Assembly: GCA_907165065.1 (NCBI GenBank)
Contig: OU015528.1
Span: 40,043,515 to 40,107,514 of the forward strand
Direction of reading: 5' to 3'
From: Caprimulgus europaeus
Taxonomy: Eukaryota > Chordata > Aves > Caprimulgiformes > Caprimulgidae
Length of the DNA: 64,000 nucleotides
Position numbers and translations under genes: made by a program. The notes below the pieces were generated by a model. It was not told the origin of the DNA and made no database searches. It was given only the letters and a program-made list of their open reading frames with translations. Shown in pieces: positions 24,751-35,382 of the stretch (positions are counted from its first letter, which is position 1; each line of letters opens with the position of its first letter).

Positions 24751-26799
24751 AATCGATCCCCTATTAAACTCTTATCTTTTCCTTGTATTTAAATATCAAT
24801 TGTCAAGTAGAAACCTTTACAAAGATTTTATGCAGCTTTATTGGACTTAATTCAGTTAAGTATTCTGAGTTGTACGCTAAAAAAAAAATCTTTAGAAATG
24901 TTATATTCTTAGCTGAAAACCAAAGATAGCAAACAGAATCCTGACTGAAACCTAAATACCAAGTAACAAATCTCTTTTGATGAGCTTTCCTTAATTTTAT
25001 CAATTTTTTTAATAGAAAAAGTGCTTAGCAAATTGAGACAATGCAAATCAAAATTCACTGCATATCTTGATTTTTGTATAGTTATATATTTTATCATTTA
25101 TATGATTTAGATGCTTCACAAAGTTCTATATGTTCTAATTAATTTCACAGAACAAAGAGAACAAAAACCTGTATGCTTAATATGTTGTCTGAAGCTCAAG
25201 ACTCTCTTGATAATCCTCAGGAGCAGGCATTACAATTTCAGTAGGTAGTTTTGAGAGCATTTTATAATTGAAAAAAGTCAGAGAAACACACGTTATTGTA
25301 TTCAGTATGCCATGTACATCCACTTTTCTTTAGTTTCAACTTATGAATTGTCATAAGTATTTCATTTTCTCTTCTCATCCTGTATCAATTTCAAGTATTG
25401 CAGTCAATTAATTTTATGATAAAGCTGGTGTTACCTTTTAGTTTCTAATCTTAACAGCAATGAAGTAATCAAGAAAGGTATAGAATACTGCATTAACAGG
25501 GGAATAGCTCTATAAAACAAATAACAGTACTATCGTAGTTCTAAAATGCTGACAATGCTCCATCAGGAACAGTGTGCACAGTGTTGATAACTATCCCACA
25601 GGAAGGAAGTTACCTCAGAGGAGGCGAGGCATAAGGAAACAGAGTATTATATCCCAGAAGCCTGGTTTGACATTGCTAGAGTTGGGGCTGAGTTTTCAGT
25701 ACACAGAATTACTTTTCAAAATTAGATAAATGAAAAAAACCTATGTGAATGACTTGTACATTTTTGCTTATTCATTCATTCTAGTAAGAACAAAAGTACA
25801 TGCTGTATTAGTAAAGTGCAAGATGGGAGTGAGGTCCCTGATGATCCTATTAGAAAAATTCAGAATTTGCTGTATGAGCTGGGAAGAAAAACATAAGCTA
25901 AAAAACTGTCTGAAAAGATGACTAACAAAGAGCATGCTGCAGCTTAGTATGGATAATTACCATAAAGTATATATGCTAATTTAAAATATTTTTTGTTCAC
26001 AAATAAGCTTTTATACATTATATGGTAAACTCTTCTTGTGAGGTTTCAATTCAGTATTATCAGCCACAGGCACTCAAAAGTTATTTTAGTACCACACCTT
26101 GTGCCCACCCCACCCAAACGATGAGATTTGGAAGAGAGTACGTGTAGGAGTTAGTGTTTGTTTGTTTTTGTATCTCACCGGCAATATCTAGCCTCCACCT
26201 AATATTAAGTCTGGAAGGCTAGAAACTTTTTGATTTTAAATGAAGGCTGAGGTTTCTTAGGTAATAGTCTGCTTTAAGTAATTCAAGTTTCAAGCAACAA
26301 AAATAAAGAAGACAAACCCAACAAAGAAATCCCCACCTATCATATGATTAATAAGAAAAAACCCTTTATATCACAAAATTTGTTAACACTACTAATGGTT
26401 TCCACATAGGCAACAAATAGTGAAAACACATGGATCTTGCAGACTGCATTAAATCCATGCAGCAAAGACAGTGTTTTCCCTTTTCCCTAAAAGTGTGAGG
26501 CATGGCACAATAAACAAGCCACACAGTTCTTCAAAATTCCAGACAGAAAATGAGTATCTTTGTAAGGACTTTTGTACCAGTTTTATCTTCTTGAAACAGA
26601 CATTGGGTTTCCTATTTACTCCTGACAATATAGGAGGACTCCATTACATAATGAACAGCAAGGAAAAGAGGGATGAATAATTTTTAAGACAACACTGTTT
26701 TGCCTGTTGACTTTCGAGAATCCTGTTCTGAAGCTCTTAAATCTGGTGCAAATTATGTATAAGTTTGTTACCTACCCAAAAGTTATAGCTTTGATTACG
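24751..26799. other. Unique non-coding stretch
   Basis: I see no gene or recognisable transposon. Open frames on both strands are short and of random composition. The older CR1 to the left may extend somewhat into this stretch beyond recognition. Confidence 0.5.
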
Positions 26800-27364
26800 T
26801 GTACTGGTTTGGGCTGGGGTAATTTTCTTCATAGGAGCTTGTATGGTGCCTGTTTGGGATTTATGACAAAAACAGTGTTGATAATAGGCTGATGTTTTAG
26901 CCATTATCAAGCAGTGCTCACGCAGTGTTAAGGTGTCTTCTCTACATCACCCCACAAGTGAGGAGGCTGGGGGTGAACAAGAAGTGGGGAGGGGACACAG
27001 ATGGGACAGCTGACACTAACTGACCAAAGGGATATCCCATACCATATGCTGTTGTGCTCAGTAATAAAAGCTGGAGTAAATATGAAGGGAATGGAAGGGC
27101 TATGGTGTTTGTCTTCCCAAGTAACCATTGCATGTGATAGAGCCTTGCTTTTCTGGTAATGGCTGAAAACCTGCCTGCCGATGGGAAGCAGGGAATGAAT
27201 TCCTTTGTTTTGCTTCTGCAGGCAGCTTTTGCCTTACCTATGAAACTGTCTTTATCTCAACACAAAAGTTTTCACACTTTTAGCCTTCCAATTCTCTCTC
27301 CCAGCCCACTCAGAGGGAGAGAGAAGCTGTGTGGTGCTTGACTGCCTGTGGGGATTAATCCTTA
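26800..27364 (+). mobile_element. Solo LTR, avian ERV, plus strand
   Basis: The element starts TGTACTGGTTTGGGCTGGGG at 26800 and ends near 27364 in the degenerate ..GGGGATTAATCCTTA terminus. Between them are GAGGAGGCTGGGGGTG (26959), the GACCAAAGGGATATCCCATA block (27022), a TATA-box region near 27059-27070, CTGCCTGCCGATGGGAAGCA (27171), CTGTCTTTATCTCAACAC (27246) and TGTGTGGTGCTTGACTGCC. The length, about 565 bp, fits a complete solo LTR left by LTR-LTR recombination. No matching target-site duplication is visible and no internal genes flank it. It is the same family, in opposite orientation, as 61274-61861. Confidence 0.85.
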
Positions 27365-27449
27365 ATCAGTATGGAGGCATTTGACTTCCTGTACACAAGT
27401 ACTCAGCACAATCTTATAGGCTGTAGGATATTTGAGAAGTACAGAGGCG

Positions 27450-27530
27450 GAAGTGCACTGGAACAGGCTGCCCAGGGAGGTTGTGGAGTCTCCTTCTCTG
27501 GAGAGTTACATTCCATGTTTTCTCAAGACT
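27450..27530 (+). mobile_element. Tiny CR1 scrap
   Basis: The 50 bp at 27455-27504 are identical to 30265-30314 in the large CR1 downstream (starting GCACTGGAACAGGCTGCCCA). The flanks lose the match quickly, though TCTCAAGACTCG at 27519-27530 resembles the next CR1 block after an extra stretch. There is no CR1 tail. Such a short, perfectly matching island is unusual for a retrotransposed copy, which would retain its 3' end. Confidence 0.7.
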
Positions 27531-28261
27531 CGACAGCAAATGACAGTGGTAAACTGGTTTTGTTTTTATTTCTAGCCTCAACATAAAAAAAAAACCCACC
27601 AAAAAACAAACAACTCCAAGGGTATCCTGAATTGAGAAAACTTTTCAATAACCATCCATGTGTTTTTATGCCAACAATATTTCTGGCATATTTTTTATTA
27701 TAACTACATCTCTTACTATGGATAGGAAGCAATGTAGACAGAGTGTATCACACACACATTAAATTCACAACAGCTAAAATAACTTTTCACCTTCTTGGGT
27801 CAGAGATCCTAATAGGCCACTTTCATTCTCTCTGACTTCTCTATACTGTTTAAGCATAAAAAGAGATAGTGACCAGCATTCACATTCATTTTCACCAAAT
27901 GTGCTTGCATGAATGTGAAGAAAAGAGGACTAAGATTTCATAATTCTTGTTCCATTGTGGAGAAAAATATAGCTATTTTTGTTAATTCTGGTCTTATGAG
28001 CAATTTGTTTGCACTTAATTACTGGCAAAATTCTATAGCTAGAATGAAAGTATGCAAGTTCTTTGAAGAAAGTAGTATTTACCTTAATATTACCAGGTAG
28101 GAAGAATACTTGGGTGTATACAGAGGTGAATATGCATATGTATATGCATGTGTGAAGCTGGATAGAGGTATCTTGCTATCAAGTGATTTAAAGTATTTAA
28201 GAAGAGAATTTCAGAGCTCTTCTTTAGGGTAAAAGTATGAAGTTTTAGGAACAGAATTTCA
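27531..28261. other. Non-coding gap between CR1 pieces
   Basis: I see no gene. An A-rich patch lies at about 27585-27612. A short alternating purine/pyrimidine patch built on ATATGCATATG-like motifs lies at about 28130-28152. Confidence 0.5.
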
Positions 28262-30358
28262 AGCAGTTTTGCAACCCTGGACTTCAGGAGGGCCAACCTT
28301 GGCCTTTTTAAGCAATTGTTAGGGGAAATCCCATGGGAAAGGGTACTTGAAGGTAAAGGGGCCCAAGATAGCTGGTTAGCATTCAGGGACTGCTTCTTCC
28401 AAGCTCAAGGTCACAGCATCCCGACATGTGGGAAGTCAAGAAAGGGAGCCAGGAGACCTGCTTGGTTAAACAGGGAACTGCTGGGCAAACTCAAGTGGAA
28501 GAGGAGAGTTTACAGATCATGGAAGGAGGGGCTTTCCACCTGGGAAAAATATAAGGCTGTTGTCAGAGGATGTAGGGAGGCAACTAGGAAAGCTAAGGCC
28601 TCCTTAGAATTAGACCTTGCCAGAGGGGTCAAGGACAACAGGAAGAGCTTCTTCAAATACATGGCAGATAAAACTAACACTAGAGGCAATGTAGGCCCAC
28701 TGATGAATGAGGTGGGTGCCCTGGTGACAGAGGATACAGAGAAGGCGGAGTTACTGAATGCCTTCTTTGTCTCTGTCTACTCTGCCAGAAGCTGTCCTGA
28801 GGAGCCCTGTACCCCTGAGGCCCCAGAGGAAGTCAGGACAATAGAGGAGTTTGCCTTGGTTGATGAGGACTGGGTCAGGGACCAATTAAGCAATCTGGAC
28901 ATCCATAAATCTATGGGTCCAGATGGGATGCACCCATGGGTGTTGAAGGAGCTGGCTGAAGTCATTGCTAGACCACTCTCCATCATCTTTGCTAAGTCGT
29001 GGGGAGTGGGAGAGGTACCTGAGGACTGGAGGAAAGCAAATGTCACTGCAATCTTCAAAAAGGGCAAGAAGGAGGACCCAGGTAACCACAGACCGGTCAG
29101 CCTCCCCTTCATCCCTGGGAAGGTGATGGAATGACTTATCCTTGGTGCCATCTCTAGGCATATCAAGGATAAGAGAGTCATTAGGGGCAGTCAGCATGGC
29201 TTCACCAGGGGGAAGTCGTGCTTGACCAACCTTCTAGACTTTTATGAAAACATAACGAGGTGGCTTGATGATGGCAAAGCAGTGGATGTGGTCTATCTTG
29301 ATTTCAGCAAGGCATTTGACACGGTCTCCCACAGCATCCTCACTTACAAATTGAGGAGGTCTGGGTTGGATGGTCAGATAGTGAGATGGACTGTGAACTG
29401 GCTGGTGGGAAGAAGCCAGAGAGTGGTGGTCAATGGGGTAGAGTCTAGTTGGAGACCTGTGTCTAGTGGAGTCCCTCAAGGGTCAGTACTAGGACCGGTA
29501 CTATTCAATATATTCATCAATGACCTGGATGAGGGAGCAGAGTGCACTGTCAGCAAGTTTGCTGATGATAACAAGCTGGGAGAAGTGGCTGACACAGCAG
29601 AGGGCTGTGCTGCCATCCAGAGAGACCTGGACAGGCTGGAGAGCTGGGCAGGGAAAAATTTAATGAAATATAATAAGGGCAAGTGTAGGGTGTTGCATCT
29701 GGGCAGGAACAACCCCAGGTTCCAGTATAGGTTGGGGAATGATCTGTTAGAAAGCAGTGTAGGGGAAAGGGATCTGGGAATCCTGGTGGACAGCAGGATG
29801 ACCATGATCCAGCACTGTGCCCTTGTGGCCAGGAAGGCCAATGGCATCCTGGGGTGCATTAGAAGGGGTGTGGTCAGTAGGTTGAGAGAGGTTCTTCTTC
29901 CCCTCTACTCTGCCCTTGTGAGGCCACATCTGGAATATTGTGTCCAGTTCTGGGCCCCACAGTTCAAGGACAGGGAACTGCTTGAGAAAGTCCAGTGAAG
30001 AGCCATCAAGATGATTAAGGGAGTGGAGCATCTCCCATACGAGGAAAGGCTGAGGGAGCTGGGCCTCTTTAGCTTGGAGAAGAGGAGGCTGAGGGGTGAC
30101 CTTATTAATGTCTATAAATATTTGAATGGTGAGTGTGAGGAGGATGGGGCCAGGCTCTTCACAGTGACGACCAATGATAGGACAAGGGGCAATGGGTGTA
30201 AGCTGGAACACAGGAGGTTCCACTTAAATTTGAGAAGGAATTTCTTTACGGTGAGAGTAACAGAGCACTGGAACAGGCTGCCCAGGGAGGTTGTGGAGTC
30301 TCCTTCTCTGGAGACATTCAAGACCCGCCTGGATGCCTTCCTGTGTGATCTCATGTAG
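28262..30358 (+). pseudogene. CR1 ORF2 fragment, reverse transcriptase, two in-frame stops
   Basis: One reading frame runs from 28262 to the natural TAG at 30356-30358, interrupted only by TGA at 29132-29134 and TGA at 29996-29998; no frameshift is seen. The N-terminal end (L-D-F-R-R-A-N near 28277) corresponds to the region after the endonuclease. RT landmarks are visible: D-G-M-H-P-W-V-L-K-E-L (28922-28954), motif [11 protein letters not shown] (29294-29323), motif [12 protein letters not shown] (29465-29497) and the catalytic F-A-D-D (29558-29569), where the following residue is Asn rather than the usual Thr. The second stop replaces the Trp of a V-Q-W-R-A motif, a one-base change. The copy lacks its endonuclease and cannot retrotranspose by itself. 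Confidence 0.93.
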
Positions 30359-30447
30359 GTGTTCCTGCTCCAGCAGGGGAATTGGACTAGATGATCTTTC
30401 GAGGTCCCTTCCAATCCCCGACATTCTGTGATCCTGTGATTCTGTGA
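28262..30447 (+). mobile_element. CR1 LINE, 5'-truncated, largest copy in the window
   Basis: A non-LTR retrotransposon of the CR1 clade. The copy keeps the last part of ORF2 and the 3' UTR, about 2.2 kb of a normal length near 4.5 kb; ORF1 and most of the endonuclease are missing by 5' truncation. The 3' UTR (30359-30447) ends in three 8-bp units, ATTCTGTG, ATCCTGTG and ATTCTGTG. It has no poly(A), as expected for CR1. It is the least decayed CR1 in the window, hence probably the youngest. A minus-strand CR1 lies tail-to-tail 2.9 kb away at 33346-35382. Confidence 0.95.
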
Positions 30448-33345
30448 TATGAAGTTCCCAAGACTGTCATTTTTAGCACAAACATACTAAAAAAGTTTAC
30501 TCTTCCACTCTTTTAAGCAAATCCTGGAAGTGTTTCCTAAAGTTCTCTTTTATAAGCGCTGTCTGAATAACTGAGAATAATCATATAAAACTAGGAAAAA
30601 GTCAATTTAGGCTGAACATCAGAACAAATGATTGGTGAGGAAATATCCAGAACTCCCAGTCGGAGAGGATAAAGCACTTATATTTGAGTGATTTAGAACC
30701 TGGAAATTCACTACAGAGAAAAATCTAGCACTTAGTAAACAATGATCAGATGGGCATTGTTTTTTTAAACTCTTTTCTAAGCTGATTGTGTGATTCGTAT
30801 GATAGACAATAATTCTATTTACTCCTTATTGCTCCTTTATGATAATGTAGATGGTATCATATAACATTACAGATTCATCTCTAAAGCATTTTTCAGAGTT
30901 TCTCAGGGAAATAGTTTTTAACAGGGCCATAATCCCATTTGAAGAAAAACTTGATGTGACCATTGCTCAAAAGGTAAAAGGAATAGGTGATTTATACAGG
31001 TTACAGTAATCTCTTATTTAGTAATATTTATTAGGATCATGTAACTGAGAATAGTTATACTAAACTATAATACTGTAATAATTAAGAATATAGTTAAAAT
31101 CGAAGTTTTATTGTGCTTTTCTCTACATTTAATTTTAATATGGTGATAGTACATTTGTTTGATTTTTATTAAAATAACCTGTAACAAAATTTAGCATCCC
31201 ACATATCTATATGCATATCAAATGAGTGTTCAGAAATTTTTCTTTATTATTCAGACATTCCCAATTAACACTGAGGATCAAATACTTTAAAGTTGATCAG
31301 AGCTTCTAAGATATTTGATATCTTATCAAATCAGATATCTTATGATATCTTCTATCCGATATTTTCAAAGATATCTCCTTTGGCTATATATTTTGGAGGA
31401 TAACACAGACACAGACATATACTTTGTCTGCAGATTTTGTAAATAGTCTTTCATCTGTCAAAAGACAACACATGGATGAAAAAAGGAACTGAAAGTTCAT
31501 GGTGAGCTGAATTATTTTCCAGAGTAGCTGAAACAGGACTACAAAAACCTGGTGTTCAGCAGACAGGGCTCTGACAGAGTTTTCTGCATAGCTGGTTCAT
31601 TTGTTATCTCAGGAATTCTACTTTCCCCAGCAGGGTCTCAATGTTCACCACAACCATTTCAAATTCTTAAATAAGAGCTCCATCTTGCCCTCCCTCCTTG
31701 TGTGCCAGTAGTCTACTCTTTATCCAACTGTAACTCCCAAGTAAATCCGTGCAACTGGGAAATGAGCCACAGTATGGTACAGCTGCCTTTCCAAATTAAA
31801 ACCAAACCAAACAAACATATAAAAATTTAAGACTTTCAAACAGAATATGGAAAGCATGTGAGCTGGCTTGTAGATTTGTTGTAACATTCAAATATTGTTT
31901 CCTTCTTCCAAGGAGTCATGTCAGATTTATCACCACAGCCATAATGTCTAATGCTAATTTTTCTCCCATTTTTTCAGCATTTTGTCTTTGGGTAAGTCAG
32001 TCAGCATTCCACGGTTTTCAAAAAAATATTATCCAACAGCAGAGAAGCAGAATATCTCCAGAACCTGAACAATCAAGGTTTAGGCATCGGATGTTCTTCC
32101 CACATTGATAGATTTGGCATAGCTTATCTAGAAAAGGAAGAAAACGTGACAAAAGCATATAAGCAAGTTTCAAAAGTCATTCTTTTCACAGGACAAGAAC
32201 AAGGTTGAAAGAAACATGACTGTGACTTTGAAAGCCTTTGAACTCACTGACAATCAGGACTACCAAATGTTCTCTCAGTTAAAATAGATATGATAAGTCA
32301 TTCCTTCAAGCATCAGTAACAGATGCTTAAGTGTATGTTGGGAGTGAAATAAATTGCATTCTCATTTACATACTTCTGTGGAATTTAAAATTTGGAATCA
32401 ATAGATTTTTCTCATGATTTCTGGATGCTTTCTGATATGTTTTTCCACACCTTTTCATGCTATGGCTTGATAAAAGTACTTAAGAGTGATGAATAAATAC
32501 TTTAAAGGCTAAGACTTATTTACCTTAATTTTAAAATCTTTGACTCATCATTCTCCGATATCTCCTGAATTAGAGGATTATTAATGCAAATCCATGGTTT
32601 AGCCATAGATTTTCATCTTTAGCTGATCCCTCTCATACTACTTTAATTTCAAAGATATTGTTCTCCAATTATTTTAGTTTTACTGATTAACCCTTACAAT
32701 ATAAATATTGATACATGCACACCAATTTTCCAGGATCACATTACAGCTGGATTTAGCAAAGTATGATTGTGGCAAAAAATACCCAAAATGTACATATCTA
32801 TATTCATCTTTAAATTCAGCTGAAAAGCACCAGGAATAAATTATGTTTGGACTGACAGAGTATTAGTTTTTTCATTAAACTATTCCTTAACACAGTGCTT
32901 TCATAAGATATTAATAGGAGAAATGTGTACAAATTAAAATTAATTAGTAATGAAATGTGGTAGTAGAAAATATCTTTTTATTAATTTTATTTCAGTAATG
33001 CAATATTTGAGTAAATAATGTTAAAAAGCTAACAGTCTTTCTAATCTCTTTCATCTTTTGTCTCTATCTGGAAATTAAAAGGAGCAGTTTGTCCCTTTGA
33101 ACTATCCATCAGATAAATAATCCAATATTGAACAGTAAGCAAAGAACTATAATCAGTGGGGGGTAACTATACCTGTATCTATTTAGTAAGGTAGTTCTTG
33201 AGTATTTTTGCTTACAAGAAAGTATGTATTATCTACATTTTCAATGCCTTAGAGCACCAGCTAGCTATACCATGACAAAATATATTTTATATGGTAGCCA
33301 CCAGTTTCCTTGTTGAGTTTTTTGCACTGAAGTGGAAGAACATAG
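30448..33345. other. Unique spacer between two inverted CR1 copies
   Basis: I see no gene or transposon. It contains a cluster of GATATC/AGATAT motifs at about 31308-31378 that forms imperfect inverted repeats. Its position between oppositely oriented CR1 arms makes it the loop of a potential long stem, or the segment that would flip in an arm-to-arm inversion. Confidence 0.55.
31308..31378. repeat. GATATC-rich imperfect inverted repeat
   Basis: Within about 70 bp there are several AGATAT/GATATC/ATATCTT words, including TTTGATATCTTATCAAA at about 31315-31331, nearly self-complementary. AAGATATTTGAT pairs with ATCAAAT..ATATCTT further right apart from a 3-nt interruption. It could be a local palindrome-generated duplication. 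No function is implied. Confidence 0.5.
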
Positions 33346-35382
33346 CAGAATCACAGAATTGTAGGGGTTGGAAGAGACGTCTGGAGATCATGTAGTCAAA
33401 CCTCTCTGCCAAAGCAAGATCACGTACAGCAAGTTGCACAGGACTGCGTCCAGGAAGGTTTTGAGTATCTCCAGAGAAGGAGACTCCACAACTTCTCTGG
33501 GCAGCCTGTTCCAGGGCTCTGGCACCCTCACAGTTAGGAAGTTTTTCCTCATACTTAAGTGGAACCTCCTGTATTCCAGCTTGTGCCCATTGCCCCTTGT
33601 CCTATCACTGGCCATCACTGAAAAGAGTCTGGGCCCATCTTCTTGACACCAGCCCTTTAGATATTTATAAACATCGATAAGGTCCCCTCTCAGTCTTCTC
33701 TTCTCTAGGCTAAATAGACCCAGGTCTCTCAGTCTTTACTCATAAGATGCTCCAGCCCCTTAATCATCTTCATAGCCCTCCACTGGACTTTCTCCAGAAG
33801 TTCCCTATCTCTCTTGAACTGAGGGGCCCAGAACTGGACACAATACTCCAGATGCAGCCTCACCAGGGCAGAGTAGAGGGGGAGGAGAACCTCCCTCAAC
33901 CTGCTGGTCACACTCTTCTTAGTGCACACAGGATACTGCTTGCATTCTTGGCCAAAAGTGTGCATTATTGGCTCATGGTCAACTGGTTATCCACCAGTAC
34001 TCCCAGGTCCTTCTCTGCATGGCTGCCTTCCAGCAGGCCAACCGCCAACCTGTACTGGTGCCAGGGGTTATTCGTCCCCAGGTGCAGGACTCTACACTTG
34101 CCCTCACTGAACTTCCTCAGTTTCCTTCTGTCCAACTCTCCAGCCTATCCAGATCTCTCTGAATGGCAGCACAGCCTTCTGGTGTATCAGCCATTCCTCC
34201 CAGTTTAGTGTCACCAGCAAACTTGCTGAGGGTACACTCAGTCCCTTCATCCAAGTCCCCGACAAATATATTGAATAGGACTGGACCGAGTACTGACCCT
34301 TGGGGAAACCACAGGCCTCCAACTAGACTATGCACCACCGATTTAAACCCTCTGAGCTCTGCCATTGAGCCAGTTCTTCACCACCTCACTCTCCCCTCAT
34401 CTAACCCACACTTCCTAAGCTTACCTATGGGGATGCTATGGGAGACAGTGTCAAAAGCCTTGCTGAAGTCAAGGTAGACAACATCTACTGTTCTCCTCTC
34501 ATCTACCCTGCCAGTCATGCTATCATAGAAGGCTATCAGATTGGTCAAACATGATTTCCCCTTAATGAATTCCTGTTGACTGTTCCTGATAACCTTCTTC
34601 TTTTTCCTCTATATGCTTAGAGATGGCCTCCAGAATGAGGTGTTCCGTCACCTTCCCAGGGATGGAGGTGAGTCTAACTGGCCTGTAGTTTTCCTTGTCC
34701 ACCTTCTTGCCCTTTCTGAAGACTTGAGTGCTGTTGGCTTTCCTCCAGTGCTCAGGCACTTCTTTCATCCTCCATGACCTTTCAAAGATGATGAAAAGTG
34801 GTTCTACAATAGCATCTGTCAGCTCCCCCAGCACTTAAGGTTGCATCCCATTGAAGCCCATAGGTTTGTGGATGTCAAGTTTGGCTAAATGGTCCCTAAC
34901 CTGATGCTCCTCGACCAAGGGAAAGTCTTCCTCTCTCCACACTTCCTTTCTTAACTCTGGGGCCTGGGATTCCTGAGGGCCAGCAGTAAAGACTGAAGCA
35001 AAGAAGGCATTCAGTAACTCTGCCTTCTCTGCATCCTCCATCACCAGAGCACCCACCTCATTCAGCAGCAGCCCCACATTTTCCCTAGTCTTCCTTTTAC
35101 TGCTGTGGTACTTGAAGATGCCCTTCTTATAGTCCTTGACATCCCTTGCTAGATTTAATTCCAAGCAGGCCTTGGCCTTCCTGCATACTCTGACAACGTC
35201 CCCATATTCCTCTCAAGTGGCCAGGCCCTTTTTCCAAATTTGGTACACTTCATTCTTCTAACTGAGCTTTTCCGGAAGTTCCTTGCTCACCCATGCAGGC
35301 CTCCTGCTTCCTTTGCAAGATTTCTTATTCTTAGGTATGCAGTAATCTTGAGTTGGGAGGAAGTGTTGCTTGAAAATTAACA
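33346..35382 (-). mobile_element. CR1 LINE, 5'-truncated, decayed, minus strand
   Basis: The 3' end is at 33346 with fewer than two terminal units (CAGAATCACAGAAT read on plus). The homology continues through the RT region to a 5' truncation point near 35382 (..GGAAGTGTTGCTTGAAAATT). It keeps about the same portion of ORF2 as the 28262-30447 copy but is more diverged and carries several frameshifts and stops: open pieces at 34835-35164 and 34562-34834 share a frame split by one stop, while the pieces at 34117-34365, 33729-33965 and 33388-33618 are in shifted frames. The catalytic F-A-D-D reads F-A-G-D (34210-34221), which would inactivate RT on its own. Confidence 0.93.

Noticed and set aside
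28777-29859. Long open frames on the minus strand inside the large CR1 (about 80-134 codons)
   Set aside because: They are antisense shadows of the CR1 ORF2 frame; the plus frame has RT motifs and the minus frames have none.
33368-34477. Plus-strand open frames of up to 153 codons inside the minus-strand CR1
   Set aside because: They are reverse-strand shadows of decayed RT sequence; the homology is on the minus strand.
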